DNA of 64,000 bases from Paenibacillaceae bacterium (GTDB lineage: Bacteria; Bacillota; Bacilli; Paenibacillales; NBRC-103111), in assembly GCA_029256185.1 (NCBI GenBank), contig JAQSYI010000028.1, forward strand, positions 25,098-89,097, written 5' to 3'. A program made the translations under genes and the position numbers. Of this stretch, positions 53,166-62,160 are shown piece after piece (positions within the stretch are counted from its first letter, which is position 1; each line of letters opens with the position of its first letter). The notes below the pieces were generated by a model. It did no database searches, was not told where the DNA came from, and worked only from the letters and a program-made list of their open reading frames with translations.

Positions 53166-53870
53166 TCACATCTCGTCGCGGAATGCCGCCAAGTTCTCGT
53201 CGATAATCACAAAATGATTGGACATGGCCGCAAGCGCTCCTGCCTTATCCCCCTTCTTCAGACTATGCACAAGACGTTCATGAATGTGCTGAAGCCGCTT
53301 CCTGCCCGGCTCATCGGCAATGATCTGTCTGCGCAGATCGCTGATAAACAGATCCATTACATTGGAAAGCGCTTGCAGTATGGAGAAAATAAGCGGGTTT
53401 CCCGATGCCTGCGCGATGGTGTAATGCAGCTTCTTGTCGAGAATCACATTGGTCATCTCATCGTCGCTTGCCGCCAGCTGCTCCGCAAGCTCCTCCAGCT
53501 GCATAATCTGGCCCGGAGTAATCCGCTCCGCCGCCAGCACAATCGCCTGCTCCTCCAGCCCCTTGCGCAGCTCGCTGATCTGCTCGTAATCCGTCTTGCG
53601 CATCAGGAACATAAACGACAGGGATTCTACCATGCTCTTCTCAAAATTAACCGAGACGGAATTGCCCGCCCCTTGCGTGCTGGTAATGACCCCGAGCACA
53701 TCCAGCGTGCGCAGCGCTTCCCTGACCGAATTGCGGCTGACGCCCAGCTGTTCGGCCAATTCACGCTCCGGAGGAAGGCGTTCTCCGTGCTTCAAATTCT
53801 GCCGCAGAATCTCTTCCTTGATATGCTGGACAACCCGCTTGTATGCCTTGCCGGAATCCTTGGCTTCCAT
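53166..53870 (-). CDS. FadR-subfamily GntR regulator of the Etf-dehydrogenase operon
   Basis: 234 residues. N-terminal winged helix (VQHIKEEILRQNLKHGERLPPERELAEQLGVSRNSVREALRTLDVLGVI) with the GntR signature, and a C-terminal all-helical FCD domain with metal-binding type residues in DKKLHYTIAQASGN and HIHERLVHSLKKGD. It lies upstream of etfB on the same strand. The identical operators in between suggest it represses the operon until lactate or a related acid is present. Related to LldR/LutR; exact ligand is inference. Confidence 0.93.
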   Translation of the reverse strand: MEAKDSGKAYKRVVQHIKEEILRQNLKHGERLPPERELAEQLGVSRNSVREALRTLDVLGVITSTQGAGNSVSVNFEKSMVESLSFMFLMRKTDYEQISELRKGLEEQAIVLAAERITPGQIMQLEELAEQLAASDDEMTNVILDKKLHYTIAQASGNPLIFSILQALSNVMDLFISDLRRQIIADEPGRKRLQHIHERLVHSLKKGDKAGALAAMSNHFVIIDENLAAFRDEM

Positions 53871-54005
53871 CGTGCTACCTCATCTTCTGCCAATAAATAA
53901 TCTGCTGCGACGCCAATAGCTTAACACAGAAAAAACGGAAGCGCAACGAGCAATTATCCCCTCCCTGGCTTCCCCCACACCCGTCACCCGTCACCCGCCC
54001 GGATG

Positions 54006-54878
54006 TCAATAAATAGAGGCGGCATCCTCAGGCAATTGCCGGACATGCTCCAGATATGCGCTGACCCGCCGGTCCTCTTCCTCGGGATAATGGCTGCCCA
54101 ATTGTGCGGCTGCCTCCCGGGCTGTGCGGCGGAACAGCCGGGTGGCGGCGAACAAGGCCTCCCAGACAGCGGGATAGCTTCCGGCGGCATAGGTAGAGAG
54201 CAGCTCCTCCCAGCGTTCGCGGGGGAGATGCTTCTCCAAATACTTGCCGTGTTTGCCCGTACTGACAGAGAAACCGTTCTGAAGACCAACCTGCCAATCC
54301 AGCATGGTCAGCAGCATAGGCCGCAAGAAGCGGTTCAGATGCTCCTGGGCATACAGCAGTTCCTTGCGCCACAAGCCTTTGGCCACATAGGTGGATACCC
54401 ACCAGAATTCATTGCAGCAATCGGTGAAGAATCCCGTTTCCGGCCGCTTCACCCAATAATCCCGGTCTGTGGGAGGAGCAGTCTGAGGGAATAATCCATC
54501 CTTGTCCAAGAGCACCTTCACCAGTCTGTCCTCCGGCGGGAAGGGTCCGTTCTCACCAAGCGGAGCGAGAATCAGGTCAATCCGGTTCCCGTCTGTGAAC
54601 AGCATCAGATAAGAGAACCGCCCGCCCAGCTCCGGAGGAAACATGGACATGGCCTCCGGCATCTGCATGATGATCCGTTCTCCGAACACATCCACCCACT
54701 CCGGCTGATCCAGAAACGGCTGCAGCTCCGTTACATGGAAGCTCACGTCATAATCCTGAAACATGTCCCGGGGAGCACAGGGATTGTTCCTCGAGCCTTC
54801 CATCGTAACCCCACGGACCCGTTCATCCGCCGCGGCCACTCCCAATATCAATTCAAGCATCTCCCGTTCACTTCTCAT
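54006..54878 (-). CDS. Aminoglycoside 6-adenylyltransferase (ANT(6)/AadK-like)
   Basis: About 290 residues. Nucleotidyltransferase motif GSRNN (in MEGSRNNPCAP) with the downstream acidic pair DYDVSFHV, the LMLFTDGNRIDLIL strand, and the family block FTDCCNEFWWVSTYVAKGLWRKELLYAQEHLN. Such enzymes adenylate streptomycin at position 6 using ATP; chromosomal homologues like AadK give low resistance or may have another role. Start ATG at 54878 follows GGAGG by eight bases; GTG two codons earlier is too close. Stands alone between the regulator and the SLH gene. Confidence 0.9.
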   Translation of the reverse strand: MRSEREMLELILGVAAADERVRGVTMEGSRNNPCAPRDMFQDYDVSFHVTELQPFLDQPEWVDVFGERIIMQMPEAMSMFPPELGGRFSYLMLFTDGNRIDLILAPLGENGPFPPEDRLVKVLLDKDGLFPQTAPPTDRDYWVKRPETGFFTDCCNEFWWVSTYVAKGLWRKELLYAQEHLNRFLRPMLLTMLDWQVGLQNGFSVSTGKHGKYLEKHLPRERWEELLSTYAAGSYPAVWEALFAATRLFRRTAREAAAQLGSHYPEEEDRRVSAYLEHVRQLPEDAASIY

Positions 54879-55019
54879 TTTCACAGCCTCCGTTGATCCA
54901 TATCTGTTGCCGCTTTTTCCATATCTTCTCTTGGCATGTACATCTTCTATTGAAATGGTTCACGGTTCTATATTACCGTAACTAAGCCTGTCCTTCCATC
55001 TTCACGGGGATAAACGTCT

Positions 55020-55081
55020 AAAAGGAAAGTGAGCTTGAATTCCCGGACGCAGTTGTCCACGGAAATCCGGAGTCACTTTCC
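55020..55081 (-). terminator. Terminator of the SLH protein gene
   Basis: On the minus strand GGAAAGTGA pairs with TCACTTTCC, an inner CCGGA/TCCGG stem strengthens it, and TTTT follows. It lies 17 bases after the stop codon. Confidence 0.75.
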
Positions 55082-55098
55082 TTCCCTAACGACCGGGA

Positions 55099-58000
55099 CT
55101 ATTCGTCTCCCAGCATGACTGTGTTCTCATCGCCGTATCTTACATAAGGCTGGACCACGTCTGTGAAGCTGTTCCCTTCAATCACCACACCGGAGGAACC
55201 GGCCTGGGCCAGATTTTGCAGATAACCGGGGTCGGCTTCCTTTCTGTAATCATGTCCGCCCAAGGTGATGCCCCTGTCCAGATTGGACAGCTGGTTGCCC
55301 TGAATAATAACCGCCTGGGTCCCGTTGATCTCCGGCTTCTTCTTGGAGTTGGCGTGGCGGATCACGATACCGTTTACCGATCCGTAGCCCGTAGACTTGG
55401 CCCCCTGGGCATTCAGACTGTCCAAATGGGCGACAATCTGCGCCCCGTTCCTTCCGTCTCCCATGATGGCATTATCCCGGATTTCTATACCGTAAGCATG
55501 CTTGCCGTGCAGCTCGCCGGATTCATATTTCACATTGACCTGGATGCCGCCGATGGCGCTTTTCCAGGCAGGACCATCGAACTGGTTGTCTTCGCTGCGG
55601 TTGAAGTAATTGAACCATACCCGGCAATCGATGCCCTCCGTGCTATCGGCAGCGTAGGTTTCCTTCAGAATAATACTCAGGTCGATCCCCTGCATGCCAT
55701 TCCCCGTATTGCCGGAAATGACAGTATCATTGGAAGGTCCATAATGCAGGAAGCCCCATGAACCATTCACCACCTCATTCTGATAGAAGGTCATATTATC
55801 CATAGGCAAGTACACGGTGAACAAGCTTGTGCTGTCCGGCACAACCGTCCACGGCCGGTCCACCTGCAGGAAGCGCGATTCCTTATCCGCCGCAACAATT
55901 GTTCTGCTTTGGCCCATTCCCTTACCGTCTACAATCATGACATTCCAGTCTCCGTACCCCTTCTGCGCCATATTCCACGGATTCGGGAACGCCCCTCCTG
56001 TAAGCGGAAAGCCCGCCGCATTGGTCTTGGGAGCAACCTTCAAGCTGGCGGAGCCCGCTGCCAGCACGTTGCCGTACATGGAAGTGCCGGCATTGTACGA
56101 TTCTGCCGCCACTACTTCCCCGTCCCCCAGGTAGGTGCCCGTGTTGGTAATGGTATTATGGGCCACATACGTGTCCGACCGGGTATAGATGCCCTGCCTG
56201 GAAACACTTGCATCCTTGCCTACTGTCCATGGAGCCCTGGTGATCGTATTATGGTCATACACCGTATACAGGCCATGAACATAGATATTTCCGTAGAAGG
56301 TATTAACCTCATTGTTGCGGAAGGACAGATAGCGGTTCATATAAGTGGAGGTCAGGTTGGCATTGTCCCCCAGGAACTTGCTGTCCTCCACCAGTACATG
56401 CTCGTTGGCCGAGAATACCATATTGGCCTTGTAAATCCTCGGGGCCAGCGGCTCATCCGGGTCAGCGGCGTTCCAATCGAAGGAGGGGCTGCCTATTTGC
56501 ACTCCCTTCAGGAACAAGTAATTAGCCGTTCGTGTTCCCGGATTGGTGGGATTCCAGGAGCCGCCCAGCCATAGATAGCGTTGGGGCTGGTACGTGATCC
56601 CTGTCACCGTATCAATATCCAGGGTCAGATTGGCCAGGCCTTGCCTGCCATGCACTCCGGTGGAGCTGTCCGACTGAATAATGGTGGCCGCGTTCAGCTG
56701 TGCAGCCGTTTTGCCCTCAACAACCGGCCTGTAAAGCAGCTTGGTTGACGTCATCCCCTCACCGGATAACACCATATTGCCGGGCAGGCTCAGCGTCTCG
56801 ATCACATACACCCCTTCGGGGAAATGGACCACACCGCCGCCAGCCGCCTTCACCGTGTCAATTGCGGTCTGAATGCTGTGCGTATCGTCAGTTGTCCCAT
56901 CCCCCAGCGCGCCAAAATCCTTCACATTCACCTGCCCTGCCCAGTTGAACTCCCCTGCCCAGGCTACTCCCAGACCAAGAGGATCTTCCGGCTGCTCCAG
57001 AACCTTCAACGTTTGACCGCTTGTCAGAGCGGTCCACAAAATGCCGTCATTGGTCGCCTCAACCCGGTACTCCCCTTGGGGAACCTCACTTCCCACCGTA
57101 AACCGGACCATGAAAGGATTCACTTCTGCAGCCGTAGCGGCAAACGTCTGCCCATCCTTGACCAGACGCACGGCCGTAAGCCGGTTTGCACCGAACTCGT
57201 TGCCGTCCAGATTCCTCCCGTTCAGATAAACCTCATTTCCTTCGGCGATGACATCGCTTCCAATCCATTGGGCTCTGGCCTGGTTAAGATATCCCGGCTT
57301 GCTCCAGCCATACTGGTTCTTCACCCACAGCAGATAGGCGCCCGGTTCCATCTGCGCAGGGCTCTCGAAAGTGGCATAGTGACCTTCGGCATCCGCATAT
57401 ACAGGGACCAGACTGACAGCGCCCTGAACCGGAGCGGGATGGTATGCAGCGTCCTCCGCCTTGGCCAGGCGCAGCTCGAACTCCTCCGAAGCCATACCTT
57501 CGCCGTAAACCGTAAACAATTCACCCGCTTTCACACTGTCGGATACCCGCAATATAATAGGTGCTTGCCTATACTCGGTCAGATTGAGAGCGTCCCCGTT
57601 AAGAGACTGCAGCAATCTGTCCGTAATAGCGGCTGCTTCCGCTCTGGTGACGGGTTGGCCGGGATAAAAGGCAGGCGTATTCCAATCACTCAACAGTCCC
57701 GCATAAACAGCCTTGGTTACAGACGGATACGCCCAAGGTGATATGTCCCCGTCATCCTGAAAAAAAACCGTACCCGCCTGCATTTCCTGAGCCCGGATAT
57801 ACTCCATGCCGCGTACGGCCATATCGGCCAATTCCTCGCGGACCACGGCCTGAGCGGGCAGCACATAGCCGGAAGCTGCCATGGCGGGGTTGATCAGACC
57901 CGCATCATATACGATTTGCATGACAGAAGCATAGGGATGGTCATCCGTCACATCGGCATATGCCCCTGCATAGCTCACGGGACTCATGTTCAACGCCCGA

Positions 58001-59247
58001 GTGAGTACGGCGGAAAAGTCCGCCCGGCTTATGCTCCCTTCGGGTGTAAAAACACCTGGGGCCGTGCCGTTCATGATTCCCAGGTTCACCAGCTTCTCGA
58101 TGCTTCCCCGGGCCCAATGCCCTTCTATGTCGCCGAAGGTAATCGGTGTATACTTGGTGTTCTCCTCCAGCAATTGCTGCAGCCTGACTTCATAAGGGAT
58201 AATCTCCTGGCCCGGCGGAATGCTGCCGATTTGAAAGATGGCCATTCCGTTGGTTCTTGCACCTGCAATCACATATTGATTTTGCTTCCGGAAATAGAGG
58301 GCGCTCTTGCTGATGCTGTCGCATATCTTGATGTTGTGAATGTTGGACACATCGAAGATGTACAACTGGGAGCCGGTAGTCACATACAAATAATCACCAT
58401 CCAGCAGACCATCCCGGGCATCGAATTTGTCCTGGCCATTGGAGAATTTCACTACTTGCGCCTCATCAAGCAGAGAGAGCTCTCCGTTGATGCTGTTAAG
58501 ATTCACGATGGAGATCCGTTTGAGCCCTTGATCAAACAAGAATACGGCATCGTCATTGACCAGAATCTCGTTTACATTGCTGCCTTCAATGGCCCGCCTG
58601 GCCTGCAGCACCGGATACCCGGTCTCTGGGAGGGAATAAACCAGCAAGCCGGCATTGGCATATGACACATATAGAAAGGATTCGTAAGCGACCAGCCCGG
58701 TAACTTGTTCTGCTCCGGTTTCCTTCATGGTTTTCACCGGCTTGGTCTGGCCAGCGGCGTAAATTTTTACTCCCGCGCTTCTGTCTGCTACGTGCAGCAC
58801 ATTATTATGAAACATCATGGCATTGGGATTATTCGCTTCGTAGACAAAGACGAGTTGGGGCTCAGCCGGGTTATCCAGACTGTACTTGCGCACCCCCTTT
58901 TTGACTCCGCCGGGACTGTCCGTCCGGAAGCCCGCGTACAAATAGCCTTCATGCACCAACACCGCGCTATTGCCGTCAATCACGGTTGTGCCCAGATAAG
59001 CATCGTCTGCCGCAGTGATATCAACGGGCTTCGTCTTGTCCGTGATGTCGAAGACACGCAGCCCCCCGTCCCGTGCACCCACATAGCTGTAATTCCCGTA
59101 TACATCAATGCCGAACCCGTCGCTTCCCGGAAGGGTAAACTTGCCGGTGCCAATCATGCTGATGGCGGATACCGCCTGTACCGGCATGGACACACAGGAG
59201 AAGAAGATGGCCAAGACCAGCAAACCGCTGAATATTCGTTTTCTCAT
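55099..59247 (-). CDS. Secreted SLH surface protein with propeller and pectate-lyase-like beta-helix
   Basis: About 1382 residues. Signal peptide (RKRIFSGLLVLAIFFSCVSMPVQAVSA). A LVIVD-type propeller (about 30-330; repeats such as GGLRVFDITDKTKPVDI) comes first, then SLH repeats (about 365-560; DIEGHWARGSIEKLVNLGIMNG, ISPWAYPSVTKAVYAGLL) that hold it on cell-wall polymers. Next is an IPT-like stretch, then a beta-helix from about 750 (VNVKDFGALGDGTTDDTHSIQTAID, the pectate-lyase-3 entry motif). It probably binds or cuts a polysaccharide at the cell surface. GGAGG is six bases before the ATG. A cre site precedes it, and the second sugar transporter lies directly upstream. Confidence 0.88.
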   Translation of the reverse strand: MRKRIFSGLLVLAIFFSCVSMPVQAVSAISMIGTGKFTLPGSDGFGIDVYGNYSYVGARDGGLRVFDITDKTKPVDITAADDAYLGTTVIDGNSAVLVHEGYLYAGFRTDSPGGVKKGVRKYSLDNPAEPQLVFVYEANNPNAMMFHNNVLHVADRSAGVKIYAAGQTKPVKTMKETGAEQVTGLVAYESFLYVSYANAGLLVYSLPETGYPVLQARRAIEGSNVNEILVNDDAVFLFDQGLKRISIVNLNSINGELSLLDEAQVVKFSNGQDKFDARDGLLDGDYLYVTTGSQLYIFDVSNIHNIKICDSISKSALYFRKQNQYVIAGARTNGMAIFQIGSIPPGQEIIPYEVRLQQLLEENTKYTPITFGDIEGHWARGSIEKLVNLGIMNGTAPGVFTPEGSISRADFSAVLTRALNMSPVSYAGAYADVTDDHPYASVMQIVYDAGLINPAMAASGYVLPAQAVVREELADMAVRGMEYIRAQEMQAGTVFFQDDGDISPWAYPSVTKAVYAGLLSDWNTPAFYPGQPVTRAEAAAITDRLLQSLNGDALNLTEYRQAPIILRVSDSVKAGELFTVYGEGMASEEFELRLAKAEDAAYHPAPVQGAVSLVPVYADAEGHYATFESPAQMEPGAYLLWVKNQYGWSKPGYLNQARAQWIGSDVIAEGNEVYLNGRNLDGNEFGANRLTAVRLVKDGQTFAATAAEVNPFMVRFTVGSEVPQGEYRVEATNDGILWTALTSGQTLKVLEQPEDPLGLGVAWAGEFNWAGQVNVKDFGALGDGTTDDTHSIQTAIDTVKAAGGGVVHFPEGVYVIETLSLPGNMVLSGEGMTSTKLLYRPVVEGKTAAQLNAATIIQSDSSTGVHGRQGLANLTLDIDTVTGITYQPQRYLWLGGSWNPTNPGTRTANYLFLKGVQIGSPSFDWNAADPDEPLAPRIYKANMVFSANEHVLVEDSKFLGDNANLTSTYMNRYLSFRNNEVNTFYGNIYVHGLYTVYDHNTITRAPWTVGKDASVSRQGIYTRSDTYVAHNTITNTGTYLGDGEVVAAESYNAGTSMYGNVLAAGSASLKVAPKTNAAGFPLTGGAFPNPWNMAQKGYGDWNVMIVDGKGMGQSRTIVAADKESRFLQVDRPWTVVPDSTSLFTVYLPMDNMTFYQNEVVNGSWGFLHYGPSNDTVISGNTGNGMQGIDLSIILKETYAADSTEGIDCRVWFNYFNRSEDNQFDGPAWKSAIGGIQVNVKYESGELHGKHAYGIEIRDNAIMGDGRNGAQIVAHLDSLNAQGAKSTGYGSVNGIVIRHANSKKKPEINGTQAVIIQGNQLSNLDRGITLGGHDYRKEADPGYLQNLAQAGSSGVVIEGNSFTDVVQPYVRYGDENTVMLGDE

Positions 59248-59288
59248 ACAACACCTCCATAATGAGTTTCTTTTGTAAAGCATAATTA

Positions 59289-59302
59289 TAATAGCGCTTT
59301 CA
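59289..59302 (-). promoter_or_regulatory. CcpA cre site ahead of the SLH gene
   Basis: TGAAAGCGCTATTA on the minus strand matches TGWAARCGYTWNCW at 13 of 14 positions, about 40 bases before the start codon. It predicts glucose repression of the surface protein. Confidence 0.7.
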
Positions 59303-59359
59303 AAAAAACCTCCGCCACACCCCCCTTTCGCTTGATTAGCGTTTTATCTGTCACGGCTG

Positions 59360-59410
59360 ATGCCGGCCTGTCGTTCCCCGCATCAGTTCCGGGGAGCAAT
59401 AGGCCGGCAT
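59360..59410. repeat. GC-rich nested hairpin
   Basis: Outer arms ATGCCGGCCT (59360-59369) and AGGCCGGCAT (59401-59410) with an inner CCCCG/CGGGG stem. No T-run follows on the minus strand, so it may slow decay or attenuate readthrough from the lipoprotein gene into the SLH gene. Confidence 0.6.
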
Positions 59411-59447
59411 GGCAAACCGTTACATACATGGAGCTTATACTTAGGAG

Positions 59448-59538
59448 CTGCGAGGAAATTAGTACCCGCTTTTGATGACAAAATCTCCACGTTCTTGGGA
59501 GTTTTGGCGGCGAATTAGCGGTACTCATTTCGTCGCAG
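59448..59538. repeat. Imperfect palindromic element after the lipoprotein gene
   Basis: Arms of about 21 bases at 59448-59469 and 59518-59538 share CTGCGA-GAAAT-AGTACC with three differences and enclose 48 bases. It begins only four bases after the lipoprotein stop, so it is in the same transcript. Its form suggests a REP- or MITE-like unit. Confidence 0.6.
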
Positions 59539-59542
59539 TCTC

Positions 59543-61141
59543 TTATTTCTTTTGCATGCTGTCGTACAGCGCCTGGCCTTCCTTGCGCAGCTGCTCCCCG
59601 CCCATGTCGTTCCATTGCTTCACGAACGTATCGAAGTAGCTGACCGGGACGTCCCCGCGGATGATCTTGGCATAGGCTTCCACCTTAAGCTTCTTCAGAT
59701 CGCCCCAGTATTGGCCGGCCGAAGGCAGAATATCCGGCTTGCCGAAGATATCCTCCACCGGCTTGTTCCCGTATTGCTTGTAAACATTCAGGAGCTTCTC
59801 GCCATAATATTTGTAGTGCAAATCCAGCGTGGGTGTTCCGCCGAAGAAGCTTTTGCCGCCTCCGTAGATCCCTTCTTCCTGAAGCTTCTTACCGTCATCA
59901 TACGGCGGAATCACCTTGACCCCTTCTATGAGATCCTTGCCGTTCTTGAATTCCCAGTGCTTGCCTTGAATGCCGAAAGCCAGTCTTACGAACAGATCTT
60001 CTTCATTGACGGCGGCATCAATAATTTCCAAAGCCTTGGCCAGCTTTTCCGGCTGCTTCTCCAACTGGACGCCGAACGCGTACATATTGCCCGCCGAGCC
60101 CCAGGACCAGCCGCCTGACAAGCCCTTCGGACCTTTCGGCAGAGGACCGAATTCAATCTTGCCGTTGGGATTCAGCTTCTTCAGAGCGACAATATTGGAG
60201 CTGGGATTGCTCTCATCCGTAGAGCCTACATTATCATTGTCGGTAAAGGCATATTTGCCGTCCAGATATTTCGGTCCCAGATCCTTGCCTGTGATGAACT
60301 CGGGATCGATGTAACCATTCTTGTACCAGTCTGCCAGCAGTGTCAGAGCTTCCTTCGCTTCCGGCTCCGTCGCCCCGTTGACCACCTTGCCGTCCTTGAC
60401 CATCCATTGGGTAGGCATGACTCCATAAGCTCCGAAGATTTTCTGGAAAGTCAAATAATAAGAATTGCCGTTGGAGCTCGCTCCGTATACGCCAATCTTC
60501 TTCAATGCTGCGAAGGCTTGCGTCATTTCGTCGATGGTCTCGGGAATCTTGGTGACGCCTGCCTTCTCCAGCAGATCGGTCCGCCAGGATACCGGTGTTG
60601 TATATTGGCCGGCATACAGAGTAGGCACCCCATAATTCTTGCCCTTCTGCTCCGTATAGTACCAGCCTTGGGGGGCGCTCTTGTCAATCTCCGCCTTCAG
60701 CCGGGGCGCATGCTTGGCGATCAGGTCCATGGGAACCTCGGCCAAAAGCCCTTGATCCGCATATTTCTTCAGTTCATTCGGGTCCAGAACAAACAACACA
60801 TCAGAAACCTCTCCGGTGGACATCATTAGCTGTTGGCGCTGTACATAATCCGCATTGGATATGGAGATGATATCCAGCTTCACATTGAATTTCTCTTCCA
60901 CCAGCTTCTCGCCTTCTGATTCCGGAAGCACCACCTGATTGACCATCCAGCTAAGCTCCACCGGCTTCTGCACTGCGGGACTGCCGCTTGCCTGCGCTGA
61001 CGGCGATGCCGCAGCACCTTCCGATCCCTTTGAGCTATCGCCTCCGCATCCCGTCAGAGCTGTTGCCAGAAGCAGGCAGCCTGCCAGCCCGGCAAGGCCC
61101 GCTTTCCCTGTGAATCCGGACTTCCCCTTGAATGTGCTCAT
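59543..61141 (-). CDS. Second extracellular sugar-binding lipoprotein
   Basis: About 532 residues. Signal peptide with lipobox LTGC (LLLATALTGCGGDSS), then a Ser/Ala/Gly linker. Body segments: MSTGEVSDVLFVLDPNELKKYADQGLLAEVPMDLI, WRTDLLEKAGVTKIPETIDEMTQAF and PTQWMVKDGKVVNGATEPEAKEALTLLADWYKNGYIDPEF, typical of long Paenibacillus CUT1 binding proteins. I prefer the ATG at 61141, seven bases after AGAGG, over the one at 61147. It follows the two permease genes, so the operon order is permease-permease-lipoprotein-SLH protein. Sugar unknown; the neighbouring beta-helix protein hints at pectin-like material. Confidence 0.93.
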   Translation of the reverse strand: MSTFKGKSGFTGKAGLAGLAGCLLLATALTGCGGDSSKGSEGAAASPSAQASGSPAVQKPVELSWMVNQVVLPESEGEKLVEEKFNVKLDIISISNADYVQRQQLMMSTGEVSDVLFVLDPNELKKYADQGLLAEVPMDLIAKHAPRLKAEIDKSAPQGWYYTEQKGKNYGVPTLYAGQYTTPVSWRTDLLEKAGVTKIPETIDEMTQAFAALKKIGVYGASSNGNSYYLTFQKIFGAYGVMPTQWMVKDGKVVNGATEPEAKEALTLLADWYKNGYIDPEFITGKDLGPKYLDGKYAFTDNDNVGSTDESNPSSNIVALKKLNPNGKIEFGPLPKGPKGLSGGWSWGSAGNMYAFGVQLEKQPEKLAKALEIIDAAVNEEDLFVRLAFGIQGKHWEFKNGKDLIEGVKVIPPYDDGKKLQEEGIYGGGKSFFGGTPTLDLHYKYYGEKLLNVYKQYGNKPVEDIFGKPDILPSAGQYWGDLKKLKVEAYAKIIRGDVPVSYFDTFVKQWNDMGGEQLRKEGQALYDSMQKK

Positions 61142-61271
61142 GTTCATTCCTCTTTTCTGTAGTAATCTGCACTCATCTATTGTATAAAGTCTCTCGACTG
61201 GATACCAGTGTCAGCCTATCCTGTCCCATCGGATTGATCCTGCTGATTCGGCCGTCTGCAGCAGCCTGCCG

Positions 61272-62147
61272 TTACCCCTTCACGGAGCCGAGCATGATCC
61301 CCTTGACGAAGAAACGCTGAACGAAGGGATAAATGAACAGAATGGGCAAAGTCGCCACCATGACCGCTGCCGCTTTCAAGGTTTCCGGGGAGAAGTTAGT
61401 GGCTTGCAGCAGTTCCGCAGCGGTGGCGAGAGGGTCGCTCTCATCAAGCACTGTACGGCGCACGAATAATTGCAGCACCTGCTTATCCATGTCCCGGATA
61501 TAGATCATGGCGTCGAACCAGGCGTTCCAATGCCCCACACCTGCCCATAGAGCCACCACTGCGAGCACCGGTGTGGACAAGGGCAGCACAATTGTACTGA
61601 AGATCCGCAGTTCTCCCGCCCCGTCAATACGGGCCGAATCGATGATTTCCTCCGGAATGGACTGGAAGAAGTTGCGAAGGATGAACATATTGAACGCGCT
61701 TACCGCTCCTGGCAGCACCAGCGCCCAGATGCTGTTTAACATGCCCAGATTGCGGATCAGCAGATAGCTTGGAATCAGGCCGCCGCTGAAGAGCATGCTG
61801 AAGACAAACAGCTTCATCAAGATGCTCCGGTGGGGAAAGCTGCTTCTGGACAAAGGATATGCCGTTAAAGAGGTAGCCAGCAGGGCAATCAGCACTCCCA
61901 GCACCGTTCGCGCAATGGTGTTGATGAAGGCATGGTCCAGTCCGGCCAAATTCAAGACCTTGCGGTAAGAAGCCAGCGTGATCTCAGTAGGAAACATATG
62001 CAGTCCGGGCAGCTTGGCTGCCGCGGGTGTGCTTAGGGAAAGAGTCAGCGTATAGATAAACGGATACAGTGTGGAGAACGCCAACAAGAGCAGCAGCAGG
62101 ATGTTGACCACATCAAATAGAATTTCGCTTAATGTGCGTTTTTTCAT
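61272..62147 (-). CDS. ABC sugar transporter permease 2, LplC type
   Basis: About 291 residues, six spans, EAA loop DSARIDGAGELRIFSTIVLPLSTP and the typical end RFFVKGIMLGSVKG. Start MKKRTLSEILFDVV has AAAGGAGA seven bases upstream; upstream frame to 62216 overlaps the preceding permease. Partner of the LplB-type permease and the second lipoprotein. No ATPase gene adjoins. Confidence 0.95.
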   Translation of the reverse strand: MKKRTLSEILFDVVNILLLLLLAFSTLYPFIYTLTLSLSTPAAAKLPGLHMFPTEITLASYRKVLNLAGLDHAFINTIARTVLGVLIALLATSLTAYPLSRSSFPHRSILMKLFVFSMLFSGGLIPSYLLIRNLGMLNSIWALVLPGAVSAFNMFILRNFFQSIPEEIIDSARIDGAGELRIFSTIVLPLSTPVLAVVALWAGVGHWNAWFDAMIYIRDMDKQVLQLFVRRTVLDESDPLATAAELLQATNFSPETLKAAAVMVATLPILFIYPFVQRFFVKGIMLGSVKG

Positions 62148-62160
62148 GGAAAGTTCTCCT

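Noticed and set aside
59286..59615. 109-codon minus-strand frame after the lipoprotein gene
   Set aside because: It overlaps the lipoprotein gene in another frame and runs through hairpins; no ribosome site.
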